A DNA stretch of 64,000 bases, taken from assembly GCA_036435485.1 (NCBI GenBank), contig CM071595.1, positions 8,174,001-8,238,000 on the forward strand, in the 5' to 3' direction. The stretch's first letter is position 1. Each line of letters begins with the position of its first letter. The position numbers and the translations under genes are program-made. The notes under the pieces were generated by a model. The model made no database searches. It had not been told where the DNA came from and saw only the letters and a program-made list of their open reading frames with translations. This document shows, piece after piece, positions 33,648 to 46,281 of this stretch. This DNA comes from Saposhnikovia divaricata (Eukaryota > Streptophyta > Magnoliopsida > Apiales > Apiaceae).

Positions 33648-34725
33648 AGGTAAAGAAGGGTTACTGGGGTTTACTCTACCAACTCGGGTTGCATCCGCAG
33701 CTCTACTAATCTGTACTCTGGATACTTATTTACTCTACTGGGATCTCTACTGATCTCTCTATATAGAACGACTCTAATCGCCACGCGCTACTGGCATTCT
33801 AAACTCCATTGGCGTACATCCAAGACTAATCGAGGCATTATGATTCATGATATTTGAAAAGAACGATTTCACATCGTAGCAAAGGTTTCTACAATTGTGG
33901 AATCAATGAGTTTTCAAACAAATATTCTTTGAAATGAGAGATTACTGAGTGATCAACATGATCAAATGAACCTTGTTGCGTGCCTTATTCAAGACATGAC
34001 TAAAGGTGATTAACCTTCTTGTACTTCACAACACACAAGTGATGGCGTCCCATCAGACTGCTATCACACAGACAAACAGTCCTTGTGTCCCCTATAAATA
34101 GGGTTGTTCACCTCAGTTGGAGTAAAGAAACACAAAAAGATTCGAACATCGAATTAACAATCAATTGATGAGAAATTCTCAGACATACCCCTGGATTACA
34201 ACTAAACGGATTCCATGGGTACTACTTCAGAAGAAAAGGATAATCAGGAAAGAAATGATTTGCAGAATACTAAGAAATAATGATTTATCAATAATAGAAT
34301 CATTCACTGATGAAGAAAATTAGATACTCAAATATCACTTAACAGGGTTTTAGAAATAAAGGAAATAGGCATCAAAACGACCTCTGTCATAACTGGAATC
34401 CCAAATTCGGGGGAAAGACAATTGTCAAAATAACTCAACAAAGGAATATTTATCAAGAAGAAAGGTATTGCCAGGGTCTCCACGTACATCTTCTTTGTCG
34501 ACTCCTTCGCTGACTCGTCATTCGATCTAGACTCTGAAGGTTCCACTACCTACAGGTTCAAGGGTTTCTACCCAACTCCGCTCAACTATCTGCCACCACT
34601 CACATCTTAACTCACTAACTGGTACTATATCCAATAGTCCAACACGAGTCCTATATGAACTCTGACGTTCCTTACTTAACTATACATACTCCTACACACT
34701 CTCGTTTCTAGTTTACTATAACCTC
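33648..34725 (-). other. Element E interior, non-coding
   Basis: About 1.1 kb without a usable frame; the longest candidate (34328-34546 on the minus strand) lacks an ATG start. Part of it (33926-34200) resembles 4040-4390 in element A. At 34636-34672 the sequence AGTCCAACACGAGTCC...GAACTCT resembles a motif near the PBS of A and B. Otherwise I see nothing in it. Confidence 0.7.
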
Positions 34726-34737
34726 GCTCTGATACCA
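34726..34737 (-). promoter_or_regulatory. Element E primer binding site
   Basis: Plus-strand GCTCTGATACCA, the reverse of TGGTATCAGAGC, three bases from the 5' LTR end at 34741. Confidence 0.93.
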
Positions 34738-36237
34738 ACCTGTAACGCCCCCAAATCCGGGGTCAGTAGATTTGGGCGTCACGCTAACAAACTCAATAAT
34801 TCTAAAGGAAAAAAAATTGGCCATGATGTATTCGTAAATACAACATAAACCTGCTGGATACTAAACTAAAAATCTGAAAATCAAAATAAAACTGAAATAA
34901 AAATTAAAACTCAATCAAAAGCTCTTTGACCCCAACTCCCAACTCAGGATCTTAGGTTACAGTTCTAGAAACAAGAAAAAAACCCAAAACCAACTTAAAT
35001 ACAACTTTAATTACAAAACTTAATACAGACCTAAATCACTGATATAACTTCGAATAGAAGTATACCAGGCCAACTAATCAAATACATAATATCACTACTA
35101 AAATATATTTACATACAACAAATCAATTGATGAGAAATCTAACTACCGTGATCCACGTCAGCTTCACAACTGCATCCCGCTTCTTCTCTCCACTTTCTGA
35201 ACTGTGCAGGCTAAGTCTCACCAACTAGTTTACTGAAAAGTTAGATTATAAAAATAACAAGTGTGAGCCAAAGAACACTCAGCAAGTTATATATATATAT
35301 AAAACTGAACTGGATTAAACAAGAATGCAATAGTTGCAATTCGAGAAATAGGAACGATAAACATGAGCGAAGAAATACTCACCAATTTATAACCAATACT
35401 ATAATTGAAATCTGGATTCTTAACTTTAACAAGAGGTTAATATCATTTAAAAAACCTTTATAACTCAAAATCAAGATTAATAACTGAGAAGGGTCGTAAT
35501 ACTAGATTCAATACTTTTAATACTCGCAAAATACTTAACTAACGCTTTAACAAAATCTCCAAGAAATTCTCATTTACTCAAATCTCATTCATGTCGCTAA
35601 GCGTTTGCACACCTAGCTGCCTAACCGGCCTGACAATCATGAGTTTGAATAAACAAGAAGATCTCAAATCATTCTCGGTTCTCACTATCACTGCGCAACA
35701 CATGCCACAGTGACCGTAATAACCGTGAATTAGTTTTCACCAAGCAAAATATAAAACTACTCTTCTATTTATTACTAACCATCTCTGCCCCAGATAAAAC
35801 TTTGAGAGAAAGAATATCAAGAATCCCCCAATCATTCTTACTCCACTTTCACGTACAATGTTACTTGTGAAGGGAATAACTGGAAAACTTCTATCTATCC
35901 TTAATCTCAATATTTTACTGGGGTTTCAACTTTTAATCATATAGACAACAATTAACTCAGAAATACACAATTTCTAAACCGATAATCATTTATAGTAAAA
36001 CAGGTATATCTTATCAAAACATTCATGTCCAATAAACCGTAAAACAGATAAATCTTGCCAAAACATTCCTTTCATTAAAACTATTCCACAAATAAAACAT
36101 ACTTTCCGTGAAACTTTTTGAAACATTTAAATTGATTTTATTATTCTTCAGATTACGGACAATACGGGTGATCAGCCACGTAAAGTCCCCATTCCTTTAA
36201 AACTGGGTTCCCATTGAGGCAACACATTGGCCTTTAA

Positions 36238-36356
36238 TGCTGGACTAGGACCACCCTAGCCTCTTACGCTAAATAAAAGTGCTGGACTAGGACCACCCTA
36301 GCCTCTTACGCTTAATAAAAGTGCTGGACTAGGACCACCCTAGCCTCTTACGCTTA
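36238..36356. repeat. 42-bp tandem repeat in E 5' LTR
   Basis: Same three-copy array as 30802-30920. Confidence 0.95.
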
Positions 36357-38034
36357 TCCAACTTATAAACCATCTTATTAATACTTTAAAACATTAAACC
36401 TTTTCAGTCCTTTATACTCACTGGCAAAAGACCAGCCCAGTATAAGGAAATTTTAAAATCATCTTTAATTAATAACCATTTTAGGAAGCAATACTAGCAA
36501 AAACTTTAACAGAATATTACCGTCAATACTTAAGAAAGGATAATACTAGCAATAAACTTTGAGATACTATATAAACAGAATACTTGAATAAAACATTTCC
36601 TTAACAATAATTTGAAAGAAAATGACAAAAGCAATAAGAATTTGAAGGGATACTTATACTGAATAGAAACATATTTATCTCGCTTGAACGATAAGCGAGG
36701 GTTAGTACACTTGCCTCGTTTCCAGTGCGTCGATTCACCACTTACTGTACTTCGGTCTTTACTCGTCATGCATTCATTTCCTTCAGTCGTCTCGTCAACA
36801 CGCTCGCTGGGTCCACATCGAATCCCTAATTATACTCGAATAATAGTAAAGTACTATTTAGTACATAAACAATCCAATCGATAACTAATTACTTATAACT
36901 CGCAAACAATACATACATCAATATATATATATATCCACACTACATTAATCATCACATATGCACTTAAACACTTATACACCTTCATGCCTTTAAATCTTTT
37001 AAATCAAATAATTAAATAACTTTAAATACAGGGAAATTTCAGAAAATTTCGGCATGAAGTATTCGTTTATCGGACTATGGGCACAGCCCCTCAAATACAA
37101 TTCAAACCCTGCTTTTAAATTTAACATCCCAAAAATCAAACTGCTTCTTTGGCAGCAACTTAAAGTAAACACATAATAAAACAAAATAAATCTCACAGTA
37201 AATCTTTGCTAATTAACATTTAAATCGAAATATACTACTAACGCAGTTATACAATTACTTAATCGAAAACATTTACAATTAGCAAACCCATATAACTCTA
37301 ACAAATATAATCACTTAATCAAAGTCATTTTAATTCCAAATACTATTGACTGATAACCGACCCTCAATTAGCCACATATAAACCAACATATAACTTCAAT
37401 TACTATAGTCATTCGAAAATCATTTTACAATAGAGATTTAAAGCCATATACATACCTAAAGTTAATATCCACTTAACTTACCAAATAAATCTCAATAAAC
37501 TCTGAAATTACATTTAATAAAGCAAATTCAATTTATAAACACAAAATCATTAACCACGTATCCATAACTTAACAACTAACAACTATAGTTCACAATTACG
37601 AGCTCCTCGAATTAATTACGAAAATTAAATACATAGTACTTCATTTAAATCATATTCTCTACAAATAATACAAGTAATTTGAATTACACATTACTAAATT
37701 ACCATTCTTAAAACAACCATGTACACGTAACCATTTAACTCATTTTCAATTTCATCACTAAAATCCCCAAAATCATAATTAACAACTATATATACAATGA
37801 ACTTTCCGAATTTAAATTCCAAAATTATAACCATATTAATTATCAATTCCCGAAATTACTACGAAAATTAATACAATAATATCGTAATTTAAACTACTAA
37901 TCACAATAATCTTCATAATTAAATCACAATTAATTACCATTATTTGAAACTAATTAAATACGAAAATTAAATAATTAAGATACGAAATTATACCTCTCCG
38001 AATTTCCAATTTTCCCCAAATTTCGAGAACCAAT

Positions 38035-38038
38035 TCTC

Positions 38039-38082
<44 letters not shown>

Positions 38083-38093
38083 TCTCTCTCTCT
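38035..38093. repeat. (TC)n microsatellite in E 5' LTR
   Basis: The shorter partner of 32597-32669. Confidence 0.95.
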
Positions 38094-38460
38094 ACTGCTG
38101 CAGTACACGTCGCCAGTCTCAACCACCACCGCGAAGACCGCCTGCCGCCGCTGCTTCCTCGCACTTCCGACCACCGCCCGCGGCTACGCCGAACTGCTGC
38201 TCGCCGGCGCCGCCTGATCTCGCCCTCCGCGCATCCTCCATAGCAGCACACACAATTCACACACACACACACACTTATATATATATATATATGTATCTAT
38301 TTCTAATTCCCCCAATCTCTCTTCTCTTCTTCTTCTTCTCTTTTTTTTTCTTCTCCTTTTCTCCCGAAGCTTCTCCTGTCCCCCTGTTCTGTTTGTTCTT
38401 GTCTGCTTAATGGGCTTGGCCCATTTCATATATTACTACTATAATACAACTCGGCCCAAT
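38094..38460 (-). promoter_or_regulatory. Probable promoter and GC-rich leader of element E
   Basis: Read on the minus strand: GGCCCA-type boxes at about 38452-38458 and a palindromic ATGGGCTTGGCCCAT at 38410-38424 (site II-like, common in plant promoters), a purine-rich stretch, a TATATATATATATAAG box at 38274-38292, then GT repeats, a GC-rich stretch of about 150 bases and the (GA)n run. The layout is that of a plant core promoter followed by a 5' leader. If so, U3 is short and R-U5 is about 3.5 kb. The same block is at about 32670-33020 in the 3' LTR. Confidence 0.5.
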
Positions 38461-39035
38461 TAACTTACCTCTATTCGCTTATATAACTAATACACAACTC
38501 TCGTAAATCGAAATTAAATAGAAAATTGTGAAATTAAAATTTTCACTTTTAAAAGTAAAGAATATAAAATTACGATCACACACATATTTTTAAAATATTT
38601 TTCGGATCAAAAATGAATTAAATATGAATTTTCAAAGTTTTAATCCTTTAAATACAATAAAACTCTTAAAATCATTATAAAATACTAAAACACCCAAATT
38701 AATCCACCCAACACTTTTAAAAACTCAATAAATATATAAAGATAATTTTACAAAAGATTTCATGATTTTTAAGCCCTCCGATAATTAAATAAAGATTTTT
38801 GAAGATCAATAATACTTGTTTTAAATATTTTTAAATCACTAAAATACAAATAAAAATATTGGGGCACACATTGGCACACATAAATCCATATATACTCATA
38901 TAAACTCGATACTAAATATCGTTGAATTCCACAACGATATTCTCAAATCCAATTCCATACTTTAAATACTAATTAACATAATTAAAACAATAAAAAATAA
39001 TAATAATAAATCCTAAAATAATCCGGGATCTTACA

Positions 39036-39040
39036 ATGAG
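39036..39040. other. Target site duplication of element E, right copy
   Basis: ATGAG directly after the LTR end TCTTACA. Confidence 0.97.
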
Positions 39041-40185
39041 GGCAACGATCATAACTTGTTTGATGACTCTGAGTATGAAGAAGAAGAAGCTGGTGATGAC
39101 ACCCGAGAGGTAGAACATCCTAGGGGAGGCCCTATGGAACAGTTCATGGAGTTACTTAGGCAGAACTTGGACCGTCCCCCAGTTCAGCAACCACCCCAAA
39201 ATGCTAATGCTAATGCTTTCCGGAACTTCAAATCCCTGAAACCCCCAGAATTTAAAGGAACTGCCGACCCGGTCAAGGCAAGGGCCTGGCTGAAGGAAAT
39301 GGAAAAATCTTTCGAGATACTAGGTGTCGCTGAAGAGTAGAAGACTGTTTTCGCCACTTACCTTCTGAAAGGTGAGGTGAACTATTGGTGGGAAGCTAAG
39401 AAGAATTTGGAAGGAAGAGGTGTGGTGACCTGGGAGAGGTTTAGCGAGCTGTTCTTGGAGAAGTACTTTCCTAGGTTCATGGAGACGCAAATGGAGCTGA
39501 AGTTTTTGGAACTGAAGCAAGGTAACATGACGGTGGCCGAGTATGAGGCCAAATTTACTGAGCTGTCGAGGTTTGTGCCGGAATATGTGAACTCTGAGGC
39601 AAAGATGGCCCGAAGATTTCAATTAGGGCTAAAACAATGGATTTAGAATCGTGTGGCGGTTCTTGAGCTGACAGACTATGCCACCCTGGTACAGAAAGCG
39701 TCAATTGTTGAGGCTGGGAGTGAACAGATGCAGAAGGAGAGAGAAGGAAAGAAGAGGAAGTTTGATAGTCGAAAGGGAAACTCTGCGGGTGGGAGCTTTC
39801 CGAGCAAATTTAAGCGAGGAACGATGTCCCAACCCAGCGGAAACTTTGGAACCAAGAGAGCTGAAAGTTGGAGTGTGGGCCAGAGTGGCCGGCCACAGGG
39901 ATCGTCTTACTCTACCCCATCCCGAGCCCAACCCCCAGAATGTAATAAATGTGGAAGGAAACATGCGGGCGTGTGTAACCTACAAGATGTGAAGTGCTTC
40001 AAGTGTGGGCTGACAGGGCATTATGCTAACGCCTGTCGCGGAACTAGTAACAACCCGAGTGCCGGAGGTAATTTCTTCAAGTGTGGGAAACCAGGGCACC
40101 GAATGAGGGAATGTATGTCCTCTGGGCCAGCTGCATCGAGAGTGAGTGGAACTGCTTCTAACAAGGCCCCTACTGCAAGAACTTT
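39041..40185 (+). pseudogene. gag: Element C gag, remainder, with zinc knuckles
   Basis: Continues the frame from 29304. The gag domain runs from FKSLKPPEFKGTADP to FVPEYVNSEAK. Stops at 39338-39340 (TAG after GVAEE, where B has CAG) and 39644-39646 (TAG after KQWI, again CAG in B). After these come a basic stretch (KEREGKKRKF) and zinc knuckles CNKCGRKHAGVC, CFKCGLTGHYANAC and FKCGKPGHRMREC. The role is the virus-like particle shell and RNA binding (family knowledge). There are no frameshifts. Confidence 0.92.
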
Positions 40186-42310
40186 TAACATGACGGTGCA
40201 GGATGCCGTGAGGAACACGGATGTGATTGCAGGTACCCTACTACTCAACTCAGTTAAAGCAAATGTTTTATTTGATTCGGGAGCTACCAAGTCCTTCATA
40301 TCTCTAGATTTTGTATGTCAGTTAGGCCTTAAGACTGAACCATTGAAAGACAGATTGCAAATAGAGATAGCTAATCATGAAATTATTCCCGTTAGCCAAG
40401 TATGTCCAGGTTGCTACCTAGAAATAGAAGGGCGACACTTTCGGGTAGACTTAATACTTTTTAAACTAGGGGAGTTTGACGTAATAGTAGGCATGGATTG
40501 GTTAACAACCCACGGAGCCCAGATTGATTGTGTAAAGAAGAAAGTAAGTTTGAGACTGCCAGGGGACGAGGAAGTAGTGTTTAGTGGGAAACGGCAAAAC
40601 CAAAAGTTCCTGACTATGATTCAAGCTAAGAAGCTGTTACGTAAAGGATGCGAAGCCTATTTAGCCTATGTGAAGGATACCAAGAAAGAGGCACCAAACC
40701 TACAGGAAATCCATGTCGTTAATGAGTTCGCGGACGTATTTCCGGATGATCTTCCAGGACTACCACCTGATAGAGACATCGAGTTCGCTATAGACTTAGT
40801 TCCGGGTACGGCCCCAATTTCGAAAGCCCCATATCGGCTAGCCCCAGTGGAGATGAAAGAGCTGGCCACTCAGTTACAAGAGTTGTTGGATAAAGGGATG
40901 ATAAGACCTAGTGTGTCACCGTGGGGAGCCCCGGTGTTATTCGTGAAAAAGAAGGATGGTAGTATGAGATTATGTATAGCCTACAGGGAGTTGAACAAGG
41001 TGACTATAAAGAATAAGTATCCCTTGCCCAGGATAGATGACCTGTTTGATCAATTAAAGGATGCAGTTTATTTTTCCAAAATTGATTTGAGAACCGGGTA
41101 TCACCAGTTAAAGATTAAGCCAGAAGATATACCAAAGACGGCCTTTCGCACCCGGTACGGACACTATGAGTTCCTAGTGATGTCATTTGGGCTAACGAAT
41201 GCCCCTGCAGCTTTCATGGATTTAATGAATCGAGTCTTCAAGAAATACTTGGACAAGTGTGTTATAGTCTTCATCGATGACATCTTGATTTCTTCCAAGA
41301 CGAAGGAGGAACATGCGGAGCACTTGAGGATTGTATTGGGAGCATTGAGAGAAGAAAAGTTGTACGCTAAGTTCTCGAAGTGTGAATTTTGGTTGAAGGA
41401 AGTTCAGTTTTTAGGGCATGTGATTAGCGAACAAGGCATTCTAGTGGACCCAGCCAAAATAGAGGCTATATCAAATTTCGAGAGACCAACCACTCCGACA
41501 GAGGTGAGAAGTTTTATAGGGTTGGCTGGCTACTATAGGAGATTTGTCCAAGACTTTGCCAAGATAGCAGCCCCTTTAACCCGACTAACTCGCAGGACCG
41601 AGAAGTTTGTGTGGACTGAAAAATGCGAAGAGAGCTTCCAAGAGTTGAAGAAGAGGTTGGTGACAGCACCAGTACTAGCCCTACCTGATGATAAGGGAGA
41701 TTTTGTGATTTATAGTGACGCATCCCATAAAGGTTTAGGGTGCGTGCTTATGCAGCACGGTAAAGTGATCGCGTATGCATCCCGACAACTTAAGGAGTAT
41801 GAGATAAGATACCCCACCCATGATTTGGAATTAGCAGCGATAGTTTTTGCGTTGAAGATCTGGAGACACTATCTTTACGGAGAAAAGTGTGAAATCTACA
41901 CGGATTACAAGAGCTTAAAGTACATATTCACTCAGAAAGAGTTAAACATGAGGCAAAGGAGATGGCTAGAGCTAATTAAAGATTATGATTGTGAGATTCA
42001 TTATCACCCAGGGAAGGCCAACGTAGTGGCCGATGCACTTAGCCGAAAGGAGAGGCTTAAGATGATAACGTCAGTGGACGAATTGATCAAGGACCTTGAG
42101 AAACTAGAGATTGAAATGAGGTTACCAGGAATTGGACAAGAGAGTCTAATGGAAATAAAAGTCCAACCACCGCTATTGGAAAAGATTAAGTTATGCCAGG
42201 AAAAGAAGATAGAAGAAGAAAAGAATTCGATGGAGAAAATTTTGACTGGCGAGGAAATTAAGTGTGAGAAGGACGGGAATGGAATTATGAGGTACGCATC
42301 TAGGATATAG
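40186..42310 (+). pseudogene. pol: Element C protease, reverse transcriptase and RNase H
   Basis: Fused in frame to gag. Protease active site NVLFDSGATKSF at about 40262; RT with VLFVKKKDGSMRLCI, YFSKIDLRTGYHQ and VFIDDILISSK (catalytic aspartates kept); RNase H starting VIYSDASHKGLGC at about 41705 and ending HPGKANVVADALSRK at about 42050. Differences from B in conserved places: LCIAYREL for LCIDYREL and ILISSK for ILIYSK. The segment ends at a TAG (42308-42310), where B has a Trp codon. Confidence 0.93.
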
Positions 42311-43606
42311 ATCCCGAACGTTCAAGAATTAAAGGACGAGATTTTGCAAGAGGCTCATAGTTCAAGGTACTCAATTCACCCTGGAGGCACTAAGATGTAT
42401 AGAGATTTAAAAGAATACTATCGGTGGCCAAATATGAAGAAGGACGTGGCAGAGTGGGTAAGTAAATGCTTGACATGTCAAAGAGTGAAGGCCGAACACC
42501 AGAGGCCCAGTGGATTGTTGCAACCCCTAGAGATACCCGAGTGGAAGTGGGAGCAAATTGCGATGGACTTTGTGGTCGGATTACCAAGGACCAGGACTAA
42601 TCATGATGCCATTTGGGTAATTATCGATAGGTTGACCAAGTCAGCACATTTTCTTCCAATCAACGAGAGATATACTGTCGACAAGCTGGCAGATATTTAC
42701 TTAAAGGAGATTGTGGTTAGGCATGGGGTTCCTGTGAGCATTGTATCAGATAGAGACCCAAGATTCAACTCCAGGTTCTGGAGAAGTTTTCAGGATTATG
42801 TGGGGACCAAGTTGAACATGAGTATTGCATACCATCCCCAAACAGACGGACAGAGTGAGAGAACAATCCAGACCATCGAGGACATGTTGAGGGTATGTGC
42901 CATTGATTTTAAGGGAAGTTGGGATGACCACTTGCCGTTGATTGAATTTTCCTACAACAACAGTTACCATGCGAGTATAGGCATGCCCCCATATGAAGCT
43001 TTATAAGGACGAAGATGTCGGTCTCCATTGTGTTGGGAAGAGGTAGGAGAGCGGAAGATTTTAGGGCCTGAACTGGTCCAACAGACAAGAGAAACTATCG
43101 AGATCATAAGAGGACGGCTGGTAGTGGCCCAAGACAGACAGAAGAAGTATGCGGACCAGACCCGCAAGGACAAAGAATATGAGGTAGGAGAGTTTGTGAT
43201 GTTGAAGGTATCACCGTGGAAAGGATTGATGAGGTTTGGTAAGAAAGGGAAACTAAGCCCGAGATTTATTGGACCTTTTGAGATCTTGAAACGAGTTGGG
43301 AAGTTAGCCTATGAATTGGCCTTACCCCCGAGCTTACAGCAAGTGCATAATGTGTTCCATGTGTCCATGCTACGACCATACCATACCGACTTCCGACATG
43401 TGATAGAACATGATCAAGTGGATCTGCAACCAGACTTAACATATGTAGAGCAACCCGTAGAAATCATGGATAGAAAAGAACAGGTGCTGCGGAACAAGGT
43501 TGTCAAACTAGTGAGAGTTTTGTGGAGGAATCAGAATGTCGAAGAATCAACATGGGAACTAGAGAGCGCGATGCGTGAAAAGCACCCCCAACTGTTTTCA
43601 ACCTGA
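42311..43606 (+). pseudogene. pol: Element C integrase with chromodomain
   Basis: HHCC zinc region (HPGGTKMYRDL...CLTCQ), core with Asp in MDFVVGLP, Asp in VSDRDPRF and Glu in GQSERTIQ, C-terminal KLSPRFIGPFEIL, and a chromodomain from about YVEQPVEIMDRK to ESTWELE. One stop, TAA at 43004-43006, where B keeps Tyr in EALYGRRC. The terminal stop TGA (43604-43606) overlaps the conserved hairpin before the polypurine tract. The core region deleted in B is intact here. Confidence 0.93.
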
Positions 43607-43639
43607 TTCCGGGACGGAATCCTTTTAAGGAGGGGAGGC
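43605..43639 (+). promoter_or_regulatory. Element C hairpin and polypurine tract
   Basis: GATTCCG-GGA-CGGAATC (43605-43621) then AAGGAGGGGAGGC (43627-43639) directly before the 3' LTR start TGTAAGAACCC. Confidence 0.92.
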
Positions 43640-44189
43640 TGTAAGAACCCTAATTTTTGGTAATATTTCCTTTTATTTAATATCTTGTGACATTGTCATT
43701 ATGGAACCTATCTAGTCATCCCTGTTGATTAATAGAATTGATTGTTTGAGAAACTGCGTTGTTGCATTTATTATGTTAGATAAAAAGGAAGATTGTGAAG
43801 GCAGGAGTCTTATTGTTAGCAAGATTTATAAAACTTGGGATTTGAGAATGGTTAGAGTATTAAAGGATTTATTAAGAATTATGACGAGGAATTATGGACA
43901 TTCGAGGAATTTACACAATTAGTACTTAAGGAATTATAGGGGAAATCTCTACGCGACAAAATATTATTACGAGAGATTAATTAAGATACGATACGAATTA
44001 AAGATTAAATAACAAGCATTGGTGGAAGAATAATAGTACAAGGAGTAGTATTGAATGCAAGTCCCATGCAACCAAGTGGTTAGAAATCAAGCAAACTAGT
44101 TAGCAATTGGAAGATGAATAGTGCCTAGTTACTTGCTTTTTCAAAAAGAGAGACAAGAAGTACAAGGAGCCATGCTTGCTAGTACTTGT

Positions 44190-44494
44190 CTATACATACA
44201 TGATATGTATCACCCAACCTAACATAACATCAATTATTCACCAACACAACACAAAAACGAAAAACACAAACTCTTTCCACCCTTGCTATCTTGCTCTCGG
44301 CCAAGAGAAAAGAGGAAGAAGAAAAATTCTTCTCCCCCCTCTTCCATTACTCATAAATCATAACATAAATCCTAGGTCATCTTCATCATCTAGACAAGGT
44401 ATGTTAGCAATTTCAAGCCATTTCATCCACCCAATTTCAAGTTATAAATTGTTAAAGCTTGGGTGAATAGTAACCATGTTTGTTTTTCTTTTAG
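44190..44494 (+). promoter_or_regulatory. Possible LTR promoter and leader intron of element C
   Basis: TATA-like CTATACATACA at 44190-44200 is followed by a CA- and CT-rich leader. A good donor AAG/GTATGT at 44397-44404 and a pyrimidine-rich acceptor TTTTTCTTTTAG ending at 44494 would define a 96-base intron in the 5' leader. Prediction by eye only. Confidence 0.35.
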
Positions 44495-46198
44495 GTCTTG
44501 GATTGTAAGTGTTGTAGGAGACCATTTAAGGTGTTGTTGAGTTGTGAAAAGCTTATCCAAGGCCCCTAGGTGCTCAAGAAGGTATAAAAATCTCAAACCC
44601 TCTTGGTTATGTATTATTTATAAGGCGTGGTAGTAGATCCATGTGTTTGTGAGCTAATCTTGGTTGTATATGTATTGGATAACATGGATCTTGAGTTTTG
44701 ATGTTGAGATTGTGACTTTTATGATTAGGGATAATATATATATCTCCATGAGTGTTATGAACCATGAACTAAGTGTATTAGGTGTTGGTTGTGTTGTGGA
44801 ATCATGAAAAATGGTTGATCTAAGTAGTATGTGCTTGCTGAGTTTTGTCCACGAGCATTGACCTGTTTTGTAACACGATTTTGAACCCCCAAATGTTGTC
44901 CCCTGATGTCCTACCATATATTTTTGGAAAGATAATTGAATGTAGTTTCTGGAAATGTAAGGTTCATGACTAGGTGATGTATAGATTTTAAGTTATGGCC
45001 GGAGGAGTGAATTGTGTTTCTGGATTCTGGACTGCACTAAGTGACCCCCTTGTGAACCTTGTTTAAACCCCTAAAAATATATGTGGGATCATGAAAAAAA
45101 TTGAGAAGTTAGGGAATGAAGTGGTGAAGGCCACCCAAAAAAATTGGATTAAAATATGAATTTTTGGATTTTATAAAAATGTTAGAGTAAAATTCGCGCA
45201 AGGGAAAAAGTCGATTAGTGGAGCAAAATTCTAGGGTTAGTGGTTATGATTCGAAAGTGGTAACTAAATTAAGTCGATTAAGTGACGAGCGTAATCGAGT
45301 GATGACATGAACCTATAGTGGGGCTAGAGAGTCATAAGACGAAGTCGTTAAGTTAATTTCGTACCCCCCTAAAACCCCGTAATTAAAGAGTTATTGTTAA
45401 GGTACTAACGAGCGGTTATTGCTTATGTACAGATCGTTCGAATCCGCACGCTCGACCACCCCAACCAAACCAAGGCAAGTTTACTTTTCAAAACTTATCC
45501 ATATACAAGGACTTTCACTGTTGTGTTTGTAGTTTTCAATTATATCAAATGCTATGATTATCGAAGTATTGATGCAATTGAGATTGATTAAGTACATATA
45601 TGCTTATACCCCTTGAACTTAGATTGAAATGTTTTCTTCGGACAACGACTCTAGCAATAGAGGTCGTAGCGGTCCGTATACACTATTGACCGGGGAGCGG
45701 TATATTATTATATCGTATCTAGTTTGCGAAAAACCCGAAGGGTCATTCGGGTAGTATCGTATACTCAAATAACTATTGTTATATCTTCGTAAATACTCGA
45801 AACCCTATCTTGGATTAAAATTTTATTTTCTCGAATAATTATTTTAATAATTATTAATATTAAATCTTAAAATATTATTTATTAATTATTGATCATTATT
45901 TAAAGACAAAGTTAATCCAAGATACTTTTTAATACTTTCAAACTCGAACTCTTTCGAACTCAAAACATTTTCGAAAACCCCCGGTCAGATTCTGCTTCTT
46001 GTATGATTTCAAGAATCATCGGTCGACTGATGTCGGACCTCAATTACTCTGTTTTCAATCAAAATCAAGTTTTAAAAGAAAAAGAAAAAGGGACTCTGGC
46101 AGGTGTGGGAACCGTTGACGAACGATTCCCGGGATGTGTAAGCGGCCGTGAGCCAGGCGGTCCATCAATTATTATTCCGGCCCAGGTGTTGCCGAAGG

Positions 46199-46281
46199 AT
46201 GATTACGGATGTAGTTTTCATCGAGGGTGATTACGGATGTAGTTTTCACCCGAGGGATAGTTACGGATGTAGTTTCTATCC
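46199..46281. repeat. Three-copy tandem repeat in C 3' LTR
   Basis: Same GATTACGGATGTAGTTTTCA-type array as in the other two LTRs of this family. Confidence 0.85.

Larger units (their letters stand above)
29305..39035 (-). mobile_element. Element E: LARD-like non-autonomous LTR element with 4.3 kb LTRs
   Basis: Minus-strand element made of two LTRs (29305-33611 and 34741-39035) and a 1129-bp interior without coding capacity. It has a Met-type PBS (34726-34737), a polypurine tract (33612-33624) and a perfect 5-bp duplication. The LTRs differ by a 12-bp change in a TC microsatellite and, by eye, one base (T at about 29954 against C in the other copy). It must have moved with proteins from another element. 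PBS, LTR terminal hairpin and polypurine hairpin match A, B and C, which suggests Tekay-type helpers. Confidence 0.93.
34741..39035 (-). repeat. Element E 5' LTR, 4295 bp
   Basis: Essentially identical to 29305-33611, with the TC run 12 bases shorter. This is the LTR that would drive transcription. Confidence 0.95.

Noticed and set aside
34328..34546. 72-codon frame in the interior of E
   Set aside because: No ATG at the start, no recognisable domain, and identical copies are not available for a coding test.
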